Part shown: piece after piece, positions 1-4,978 of the stretch
Numbering within the stretch: position 1 is the first letter of the stretch
Layout: every line of letters begins with the position of its first letter
From: Candidatus Omnitrophota bacterium
GTDB taxonomy: Bacteria > Omnitrophota > Gorgyraeia > Zapsychrales > Fredricksoniimonadaceae
Length of the DNA stretch: 8,715 bases
Assembly (NCBI GenBank): GCA_016206745.1
Contig: JACQQW010000069.1
Coordinates: 1 to 8,715 of the forward strand
Direction: 5' to 3'
The notes under the pieces: generated by a model
Database searches by the model: none
Told to the model about the DNA's origin: nothing
What the model saw: the letters and a program-made list of their open reading frames with translations, nothing else
Translations under genes and position numbers: made by a program

Positions 1-108
1 ATTGGGACCGGTCAAACCAATGCGCTCATTGGGAAAAATGCCCAGGCTCACATTGTTGAGCAACATGCGTTCGTCGAAATTTTTGCTTAAATTGGCAATG
101 GTGATCAT
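1..108 (-). CDS. ABC-F family ATPase, N-terminal fragment (cut by window edge)
   Basis: Only the first 36 codons are inside the window. They read as the start of an ABC-F protein: a first beta-strand MITIANLSKNF, a short acidic turn, the LLNNVSLGIFPNERIGL segment that precedes the P-loop, and the beginning of the Walker A motif, GPN at residues 34-36, where the window ends. ABC-F proteins are soluble, have two ATPase domains and no membrane domain, and act on the ribosome (EttA, Uup and antibiotic-resistance members). The fragment cannot tell which subfamily this is. The ATG at 108-106 overlaps the TGA of the upstream pseudouridine synthase as ATGA, which supports the start and suggests translational coupling. 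No strong Shine-Dalgarno is seen beyond the purine-rich AGAAGTAGAG. A generic ABC transporter ATPase is the alternative. Confidence 0.82.
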   Translation of the reverse strand, partial: MITIANLSKNFDERMLLNNVSLGIFPNERIGLTGPN

Positions 109-797
109 AAATTCTCTACTTCTTTTAAGGACAATTCCCGCCATTGCCCCGTTTTTAAATTCTCCAGCGTGAGGCGGCCGACGGCAATGCGTTTTAAATA
201 AATGACCCGGTGATCAACACTGTAAAACATCCCGCGGACCTGGCGTTTGCGGCCTTCATGGATGGTAATGGTCAATCCGGTGTCGCTGCCATTATAACGG
301 ACATCCGTAATTCGGCAAGGGGCAGTTTTGCGGCCCTCCAGCATGACGCCGGCCTCTATGTGCCTCTTTGTTTCCGGTTTTAATTTCCCGGCAATACGCA
401 CATGGTATGTTTTATCCAGGTGGAATTTCGGGTGCGTCAGTTTCTGCGCCCAGGCCCCGTCATTGGTGAATAATAACAGCCCTTCGGTGTCCCGGTCCAG
501 GCGGCCCACCGGCGACAAATGCCGCAGGTGGCCGGGCAACAGGTCCATCACGGTCTTTGGGGCATGCGGGTCGTCTTTGGTGGTCGTATACCCGGCAGGT
601 TTATGCAGGAGAATATATGTGTAATCCTTGGACAGGATTTTCCGCCCATCGACACTAATGTCTTCGCTGCCATCGACCGGGGTCGACGGTTCTTTCACCA
701 TACACCCGTTGACCCTGACCCTGCCAGCCTGGATAACATCCATCGCTTCCCGGCGGGAGCAAACCCCATTATGGGACAAAAAAACCTGCAGGCGCAT
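105..797 (-). CDS. 16S/23S rRNA pseudouridine synthase, RsuA/RluB family
   Basis: This 230-residue protein has the two-part layout of the RsuA/RluB/RluE/RluF family. An N-terminal S4 RNA-binding domain (about residues 1-50, with SRREAMDVIQAGRVRVNG) is followed by the catalytic domain. The signature GRLDRDTEGLLLFTNDG at residues 98-114 carries the expected catalytic aspartate, D101. The family second motif, HEGRKRQVRGMF, is at 180-191. Members isomerise uridine to pseudouridine in rRNA in the cytoplasm. The exact target (16S U516-like or 23S U2605-like) cannot be read from the sequence, though the full S4 domain and length resemble RluB. The ATG at 797 lies 19 bases after the hicA stop and has no recognisable Shine-Dalgarno, so expression may depend on read-through from upstream. 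Its stop overlaps the ABC-F start by four bases. Function class is secure; target is not. Confidence 0.94.
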   Translation of the reverse strand: MRLQVFLSHNGVCSRREAMDVIQAGRVRVNGCMVKEPSTPVDGSEDISVDGRKILSKDYTYILLHKPAGYTTTKDDPHAPKTVMDLLPGHLRHLSPVGRLDRDTEGLLLFTNDGAWAQKLTHPKFHLDKTYHVRIAGKLKPETKRHIEAGVMLEGRKTAPCRITDVRYNGSDTGLTITIHEGRKRQVRGMFYSVDHRVIYLKRIAVGRLTLENLKTGQWRELSLKEVENL

Positions 798-816
798 AAA
801 ATTCGGCTTATTAAGG

Positions 817-1038
817 CTATGTTGTGAAGATGTCTTTGGATAGGCTGGACTGCCTGATAATCGTCTGAAAAGTACCGATGCGAAGCTCTTTGTGATCGGG
901 GACAGGTATGGTTATAGTCGATGTTTCTGTTTTCTTTTGCATAACAATATGACTACCGCGCCTGCGCACTTGCGAAAATCCATGTTCGCCCAAGATCCGG
1001 CAAACTTCTCTTCCGGAAAGCACAGGCAACTTAGGCAC
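817..1038 (-). CDS. hicA: HicA-type mRNA interferase toxin (YcfA/HicA family)
   Basis: This 73-residue protein matches the HicA/YcfA fold, a small double-stranded-RNA-binding-like domain that cleaves mRNA. It opens MPKLPVLSGREVCRILGEHG, has the family core RRRGSHIVM with the expected catalytic histidine at H30, and ends with the usual PVPDHKELRIGTFQTIIRQ block (45-63). I chose the GTG at 1038-1036. It gives the canonical MPKLP start, follows GAGG by six bases, and overlaps the hicB stop by eight bases (GTGCCTAA). A TTG at 1050 would only add four atypical residues. It lies downstream of its antitoxin, the reverse of the E. coli hicAB order but common for this short type. Toxicity is inferred from family membership. 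Confidence 0.93.
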   Translation of the reverse strand: MPKLPVLSGREVCRILGEHGFSQVRRRGSHIVMQKKTETSTITIPVPDHKELRIGTFQTIIRQSSLSKDIFTT

Positions 1039-1252
1039 AAGTGACCTCAAACTGGGTCACATAGACTTCCCCATGCAAACGCTGGCTGACCTCTTCCGGG
1101 GAAGCACTTTCTAAAAAAAGTTCCACTGCTTCCCGGATGTTCTTACGGGCCTCTTCAATGGTGTCGCCTTGACTGGCAACATCCAGCTCCGGACACAAGG
1201 CCACGTATCCGTCGCCCTCTCTCTCTATGATGGCTGTTAAATAACGAGTCAC
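1031..1252 (-). CDS. hicB: HicB-type antitoxin, short form without DNA-binding domain
   Basis: The 73-residue product is a minimal HicB partial-RNase-H-like domain (UPF0150 type). It has a first strand YLTAIIEREGDGYVALCPELDVASQGDT (residues 4-31), then the helix EEARKNIREAVELFLE (33-48), and a last strand EVYVTQFEVT. In this family the domain binds HicA and masks its catalytic histidine. Longer HicB proteins carry a C-terminal HTH or ribbon-helix-helix domain for autorepression. None is present here, so control by this protein alone would need another DNA-binding mode. The start is the GTG at 1252-1250, preceded by a near-perfect AAGGAGG five bases upstream. The gene overlaps hicA by eight bases, so the pair is translationally coupled. 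It follows the RNA methyltransferase stop by 77 bases. Confidence 0.92.
   Translation of the reverse strand: MTRYLTAIIEREGDGYVALCPELDVASQGDTIEEARKNIREAVELFLESASPEEVSQRLHGEVYVTQFEVTCA
1045..1048 (-). promoter_or_regulatory. Shine-Dalgarno of hicA (decides the start)
   Basis: GAGG on the minus strand, six bases before the GTG at 1038, inside the end of hicB. The TTG codon at 1050 overlaps this motif and has no comparable site of its own, so the shorter hicA reading is preferred. Confidence 0.6.
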
Positions 1253-1257
1253 ATTGC

Positions 1258-1264
1258 CCTCCTT
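1258..1264 (-). promoter_or_regulatory. Strong Shine-Dalgarno of hicB
   Basis: AAGGAGG on the minus strand with a five-base spacer (GCAAT) to the GTG start. It is one of the strongest sites in the window, compared with the weak sites of most neighbouring genes. This fits the usual need for antitoxin to be made in excess. Confidence 0.75.
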
Positions 1265-1278
1265 GATTGATTTCTAAA

Positions 1279-1307
1279 AGTCTAACATATGCCCAGCACA
1301 TCAGCAA
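1279..1307 (-). promoter_or_regulatory. Possible sigma-70-like promoter for hicBA
   Basis: On the minus strand TTGCTG (1307-1302) and TAGACT (1284-1279) are separated by 17 bases, in the only sizeable gap between the RNA methyltransferase and hicB. The match to consensus is partial (3 of 6 and 4 of 6). The region is AT-rich, with TATATA at 1311-1316 and a CATATG palindrome in the spacer that could serve as an operator. Its placement is the main support; the sequence alone is weak. Confidence 0.3.
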
Positions 1308-1329
1308 GATATATACTAGGTGGGATTTT

Positions 1330-2106
1330 TCAGGTTCTCTGCCGCAGGGATTCGTAGACGATGATGGCGGCGCTGACGGAGACATTGAGCGAATCGGCCA
1401 GGCCGTTCATGGGGATTTTGACTTTGAGGTCGCAATGCTTTTGCCAAAAAGGGCCCAGGCCCTGGTCTTCCGCTCCCAATACAATGGCCAGCGGCCCTTT
1501 GAGGTTGGCCAGGCTGTACATGTCTTTGGCTTGAGGAAAAGTTCCCAGGACTTTAATGCCTTTCTGTTTTAAAAAGGTTCTTATATCTTCGGAAGTGCTC
1601 ATGGCCACAGGCACTGTAAATACCGTTCCCATGCTGGCGCGGATGACATTAGGATTGAACAGGTCGGTTTTAGGGTCACATATGAACAATGCCTCCACCC
1701 CGGCCCCGTCGCAGGTGCGCAGGACAGCGCCTAAATTGCCTGGTTTCTCCACGGATTCAATCACCACCACTAAAGGATTGGCGGACAGTTTTAAATCACC
1801 CGGCTGCTTGAGAGAAACCTGTGCCACAGCAATGACGCCGTCATTTCTTTGGCCATAGGCTATTTTTTCGAATACTTTTGCGTTGACCTCAATCTGGGAA
1901 CACCCGAATTCTGGGACACGTACAGAATGCGTACATGTCCCCGAATTCTTACAATAAATCACTTTTTCTATTTTAATGCCCGCGGCAAGGGCGCTTTGTA
2001 TTTCCCTGGCCCCGTCAATGACCGCCAGGCCGGTTTCTTTGCGGGCTTTAGGTTCACGCAAAGCGGCTATTTCTTTGACCAAAGGATTGTGGACGCTTGT
2101 GATCAT
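1330..2106 (-). CDS. SpoU/TrmH-family RNA 2'-O-ribose methyltransferase with in-frame palindromic insert
   Basis: The 258-residue protein has the layout of TsnR/RlmB-like SPOUT methyltransferases. A short N-terminal substrate-binding domain (residues 1-about 100) starts SVHNPLVKEIAALREPKAR. The knotted AdoMet domain follows, with motif 1 EKPGNLGAVLRTCDGAG (120-136; N124 and R130), motif 2 IVLGAEDQGL (208-217) and motif 3 IPMNGLADSLNVSVSAA (231-247). Family members methylate ribose 2'-OH in rRNA or tRNA; the target here is unknown. Residues 54-67 (NSGTCTHSVRVPEF) are encoded by a palindrome and fall in the N-terminal domain between a strand (IEKVIYC) and the next (QIEVN). There they replace or interrupt a normally variable linker, leaving the catalytic motifs intact. 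The ATG at 2106 overlaps the GH5 stop as ATGA and has GAAGG seven bases upstream. hicBA follows downstream. Confidence 0.93.
   Translation of the reverse strand: MITSVHNPLVKEIAALREPKARKETGLAVIDGAREIQSALAAGIKIEKVIYCKNSGTCTHSVRVPEFGCSQIEVNAKVFEKIAYGQRNDGVIAVAQVSLKQPGDLKLSANPLVVVIESVEKPGNLGAVLRTCDGAGVEALFICDPKTDLFNPNVIRASMGTVFTVPVAMSTSEDIRTFLKQKGIKVLGTFPQAKDMYSLANLKGPLAIVLGAEDQGLGPFWQKHCDLKVKIPMNGLADSLNVSVSAAIIVYESLRQRT
1906..1948. repeat. Palindromic REP-like element inside the RNA methyltransferase gene
   Basis: Two 18-base arms, 1906-1923 and 1931-1948, are inverted copies matching at 16 of 18 positions around a 7-base loop (AGAATGC). Both outer ends are GAATTC. Read on the coding strand, one arm is GAATTCGGGGACATGTAC. 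The transcript would fold into a long hairpin. The mismatches lie at arm positions 7 and 14. The element spans codons 54-67 of the host gene and keeps the frame open. A partial direct repeat of the edge (TCTGGGA-ACAC at 1893-1903 and TCTGGGACAC at 1910-1919) sits beside it. Structure of this size is not needed by the protein. A dispersed palindromic repeat, such as the REP sequences mobilised by RAYT transposases, is the likeliest origin, but no second copy is in the window. Confidence 0.78.
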
Positions 2107-3281
2107 TGCAATGCCTTCAACACCGGCTCATTGAGCGTGAACGCCCCGGTCCGCCATGAGGCGGCCATATCTTTTTGATGTTTAGGCCACAGGTCCTTCC
2201 AGCGGTCCCATCCGCTCACCGGCCCGGCCCGGTGCACCCAGGGGGGATTGGGATAATAGCTTAACAGCCCGTCGGGGAACATATAGTGTTTGACCGCTTT
2301 ATAGGTCCAGTAATTCCAGTGAAAACCAAAATCATTAAAACATTTGACCAAATCTTTGACATAGGCGTGTTCCCCGTAAAGCCCGCCGCGGTAATTGACC
2401 CCGAATTCGCCCACATGAATGGGCCTTTGTTTGGCCTTGGCAAATTTAAAATAACCCTCCATCCTTTTGTGCATCACGTCTTTATTCCATATGCCTTGTT
2501 GGGATGCCAACGGGTAACGCAGATGCGGCGTCAGATTAAAAGTAAATTCCATCGGCTCATAAAAATGGATGCTGTACACCCAGTGATCATCCGGAAAATC
2601 ATCCAGAACAGCAATGTCCTGGGCCCAATGTTTGCCCTCGACAAACAAAATATGGTTTTTGTCGCACCGGCGCACGGCCTTGATTGTTTCGCGGTAAAAT
2701 TCGTTCAAGATTGCGGCATCTTCCAGGACCGCCTCATTGAGCAGATCATATCCCGCGATCATCGGTTCATCTTTATAACGGTCCGCCAGCAATTCCCATA
2801 ATGCGTACACCCGGTGACGGTTGGATTTTTTGGTCCACAGCCCCGCTTTACCAAAACTATCGGAATGCCAATCGGGGTTCTGGCTGCCCGGAGCGGCATG
2901 CAAATCCAGGATCACATAAACATTATACTTATTCGCCCAATCGAGGGTTTCATCCAAATACTTAAAACCCGCCGGGTTGTTTTCAATCAACCGGCAGTTA
3001 AACGGCAGGCGCACGCAATTAAACCCCCAAAGCGCCACCCGGCGCAGGTCCTGCTCCTGGATAAAATTGCGGCGAAAAGAAAATTCCAGGTCCGCCAGCG
3101 CCTTGTCCCCGAGAGTTTTGGCGAATCCCTTTTTCATCAACTGTTCAGGCGTATTGGGCGCGTGCATAAAATACGCCTCCATCATCAGCCAGCCGCCGAA
3201 ATTGACCCCTTTCAGCCGCATGCGCTGGCCTTTTCCATCGATAATGGACGCTTTGGAAGTCCTTAAGAAAGCATCGTTCAT
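2103..3281 (-). CDS. Glycoside hydrolase family 5 (cellulase/exo-1,3-glucanase-like)
   Basis: This 392-residue protein shows the GH5 TIM-barrel landmarks in order: RLKGVNFGGWLMMEAYF at strand 1 (22-38), VRLPF with the conserved arginine R91, VILDLHAAPGSQ (123-134) with H128, and the acid/base motif GYDLLNEA (177-184) with N182 and E183. The IHFYEP substrate-site motif is at 238-243 with H239 and Y241, and the nucleophile motif HVGEFGVN (289-296) carries E292. These enzymes cleave beta-glycosidic bonds by a retaining mechanism. The GVNFGGW opening recalls exo-beta-1,3-glucanases, but the substrate cannot be assigned. There is no signal peptide or membrane segment, so the enzyme is predicted cytoplasmic, unusual for a polysaccharide-degrading GH5. 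It overlaps the upstream hydrolase stop (ATGA) and the downstream methyltransferase start (ATGA). AAGGG lies six bases before the ATG. Confidence 0.92.
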   Translation of the reverse strand: MNDAFLRTSKASIIDGKGQRMRLKGVNFGGWLMMEAYFMHAPNTPEQLMKKGFAKTLGDKALADLEFSFRRNFIQEQDLRRVALWGFNCVRLPFNCRLIENNPAGFKYLDETLDWANKYNVYVILDLHAAPGSQNPDWHSDSFGKAGLWTKKSNRHRVYALWELLADRYKDEPMIAGYDLLNEAVLEDAAILNEFYRETIKAVRRCDKNHILFVEGKHWAQDIAVLDDFPDDHWVYSIHFYEPMEFTFNLTPHLRYPLASQQGIWNKDVMHKRMEGYFKFAKAKQRPIHVGEFGVNYRGGLYGEHAYVKDLVKCFNDFGFHWNYWTYKAVKHYMFPDGLLSYYPNPPWVHRAGPVSGWDRWKDLWPKHQKDMAASWRTGAFTLNEPVLKALQ

Positions 3282-4102
3282 AACAGGCCCTTGGAGATAA
3301 GGTAAAGTTTTAAGGCATTTGCGGTTTTATGGTCGCTGACGATCTGCACTTCATTATGCCCGCCGCTGGAGGTGATGAATTCTTTGGGGCCACTGGCGGC
3401 TTCGAATAAACGGCGGCCCATCGCATAAGGGACGGTCTGGTCTTGCGGGCTATGGATGAATAATTTAGGGACCGGAATGTGGCGGATTTTACTTAAAGAA
3501 TCAAACTTGACCCGCATCAGGAATGACGGCAGATGGGGATAAAACACTTGGGCGGCTTCCCGGGCCGAGGTGATGGATGAATCCACGATCAGCGCCGCGG
3601 CCGGGCGTTTGGCCGCCAAATCCACGGCCACAACGCCCCCCAGTGAAGCGCCATACAGGATGATCCGTTCCATGTTGATGTCCCCGCGGCTTTTTAAATA
3701 ATCGTGCGCGGCCTGGGCATCTAAATAGATCCCTTTCTCCGTCGGCACGCCTTCGCTTTTGCCATACCCGCGATAGTCAAAGGCCAGAACATTCAGGCCA
3801 AGGTCGTGGAAAAACTTGATTTTCATCAGCCGGTCGCCCATGGTCCCGGCATTGCCATGGGCAAAGATCAAGGTGGAAGCGGCGTGGGGGCGCTTTAAAA
3901 ACCAGGCATTGATGCGCACGCCATCAGGGGCCTGTATATAAACATCCTCATAAGGCAGCCCTGCCCGGGACGGCGTGATGAAAACATCTTTACCCGGAAA
4001 AAATATCGCCGTGGATTCCAAATACCGCACCAGGAAAAACACCCCAACGGCGGTCACAAGGACGATGATGGCCATAACGCTCATAAAGGTGCGCATAAAC
4101 AT
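3278..4102 (-). CDS. Membrane-anchored alpha/beta hydrolase, Bem46/ABHD13-like
   Basis: The protein has 274 residues. An N-terminal hydrophobic segment (about 7-26) is followed by the Bem46/ABHD13-type entry YLESTAIFFPGKD and an alpha/beta-hydrolase core. Visible motifs are HGNAG (82-86, oxyanion hole), FDYRGYGKSEG (108-118), the nucleophile elbow GASLGG with S153, SPQDQTVP with the acid D221, and GGHNE with H249, giving a complete Ser-Asp-His triad. Relatives are serine esterases or thioesterases; the substrate is unknown. The uncleaved look of the segment suggests a signal anchor with the catalytic domain outside the cytoplasm, although topology is not certain. It starts eight bases after the response regulator stop with no clear Shine-Dalgarno. 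A second ATG two codons later is possible. The stop is coupled to the GH5 start by ATGA. Confidence 0.9.
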   Translation of the reverse strand: MFMRTFMSVMAIIVLVTAVGVFFLVRYLESTAIFFPGKDVFITPSRAGLPYEDVYIQAPDGVRINAWFLKRPHAASTLIFAHGNAGTMGDRLMKIKFFHDLGLNVLAFDYRGYGKSEGVPTEKGIYLDAQAAHDYLKSRGDINMERIILYGASLGGVVAVDLAAKRPAAALIVDSSITSAREAAQVFYPHLPSFLMRVKFDSLSKIRHIPVPKLFIHSPQDQTVPYAMGRRLFEAASGPKEFITSSGGHNEVQIVSDHKTANALKLYLISKGLL

Positions 4103-4110
4103 GACTTTGG

Positions 4111-4500
4111 CTAAATATGCCTGGGAATCAGGGAGACCATCAAACGGATGGCCTTGATGACATCTTCCATGCGGCAGGGTTTGGTCAAATAATGGTCTGC
4201 CTGCAGGGTCAAGCCTTTTTGCACATCGGATAGTTCATCCAAAGCCGAAACAATGATCACCGGCTGCCATTTCGGTGAAGGCGGCTGTGCGCGCAGCCGT
4301 CGCAGCACTTCCCAACCATCCATCTTCGGCATGATCAAGTCGAGGATGATCACATCGGGGTTTTCGCTTTTGATCTTTGCCCATGCCTCCTGCCCGTCGC
4401 AGGCCGTGACCACGCCATAGCCCGCCCCCGCCGTTTTTTGGGCCATGATCTGCAGAACGCTCCCTTCATCGTCGGCAAGCAAAACTTTAATGGCGGCCAT
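4111..4500 (-). CDS. Single-domain response regulator (CheY-like receiver)
   Basis: The 129-residue product is one receiver domain and nothing else. The acidic pair is D10-D11, the phospho-acceptor is D54 in VIILDLIMPKMDGWEV, the switch residue is S85 in IIVSAL, and the conserved lysine is K107 in YLTKPC. There is no output domain, so it must act through protein contact or as a phosphorelay intermediate, as CheY, Spo0F or DivK do. No histidine kinase is adjacent. The closest phosphorelay partner in view is the Hpt fragment at the right edge, about 4 kb upstream on the same strand. The gene lies four bases after the deaminase stop and eight before the hydrolase start, so it is probably co-transcribed with both. 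Confidence 0.93.
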   Translation of the reverse strand: MAAIKVLLADDEGSVLQIMAQKTAGAGYGVVTACDGQEAWAKIKSENPDVIILDLIMPKMDGWEVLRRLRAQPPSPKWQPVIIVSALDELSDVQKGLTLQADHYLTKPCRMEDVIKAIRLMVSLIPRHI

Positions 4501-4504
4501 GGCT

Positions 4505-4978
4505 CTACCTGGCAGAAGAATAATTTCTTAAATCGTAATGGATCTCTTTATTCGGCATTTCAATGCGGTCAATGGCGACATTGGCCTTGGCAAAAAATTT
4601 CTCCGCCATGGTGTCATGGTAATCGGAAAACACCACCACGCGCCTGATTCCGGCGGTAATCAGGGCCTTGGCACAGGTGGTGCAGGGCATGTTGGTAACA
4701 TAGGCGCCGGCGCCTTCCACGGCATGGCCGCGGCGGGCCGCCTGGATGAGCGCGTTCATCTCCGCGTGCACCGTGCGCGCGCAATGATTGTCCACGATCA
4801 AACACCCCGCGTCCTCGCAATGCTCATCGCCGGGAATGGACCCGTTATAGCCGGTGGCGATCACATTTTTGTTCTTGACCAGCACACAGCCGCAATGCAT
4901 GCGCGGGCAGGTCGCCCGTTCGGAAGCCAGCATCGCCAGTTTCAGAAAATATTCGTCCCAGTCCGGGCGTTTAGCCAT
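4505..4978 (-). CDS. dCMP deaminase-family zinc enzyme (ComEB-like)
   Basis: The protein has 157 residues, the usual length for this family. The zinc site is complete: H71-A-E73 (VHAEMN), with E73 as proton shuttle, and C99/C102 in MPCTTCAKAL. The GYNGSIPG loop (43-50) and the preceding cysteine-rich stretch TCPRMHCGC (23-31) match deoxycytidylate deaminases such as ComEB and phage T4 dCMP deaminase, where equivalent regions bind a second zinc and the dCTP effector. The reaction is hydrolytic deamination of dCMP to dUMP, feeding thymidylate synthesis. The ATG at 4978 has a strong AGGAGG five bases upstream (4984-4989) that lies within the end of the aminotransferase gene, with which it overlaps by eight bases. 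A related cytidine or tRNA-type deaminase is less likely given length and motifs. Confidence 0.92.
   Translation of the reverse strand: MAKRPDWDEYFLKLAMLASERATCPRMHCGCVLVKNKNVIATGYNGSIPGDEHCEDAGCLIVDNHCARTVHAEMNALIQAARRGHAVEGAGAYVTNMPCTTCAKALITAGIRRVVVFSDYHDTMAEKFFAKANVAIDRIEMPNKEIHYDLRNYSSAR

Noticed and set aside
670..689. Near-palindrome CCATCGACC-GG-GGTCGACGG in the pseudouridine synthase gene
   Set aside because: It encodes an ordinary TPVDG turn after the S4 domain, is short, and fits normal codon use, so no separate element is needed.
798..816. Terminator after hicA
   Set aside because: The 19-base gap has no stem-loop or U-tract on the minus strand; read-through to the pseudouridine synthase gene is more likely.
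1039..1050. TTG start giving a longer HicA
   Set aside because: The four added residues are atypical and the GTG at 1038 has a GAGG six bases upstream plus the canonical MPKLP start.
2400..2427. GAATTC near a small GCCCA/TGGGC inverted repeat in the GH5 gene, as another copy of the palindrome
   Set aside because: Only the six-base GAATTC is shared; the rest does not match and encodes the conserved nucleophile motif HVGEFGV.
2286..3266. Long plus-strand open frames (2286-2801 and 2814-3266) opposite the GH5 gene
   Set aside because: They are antisense to a gene with intact catalytic motifs, show no domain signature, and are explained by codon bias of the opposite strand.
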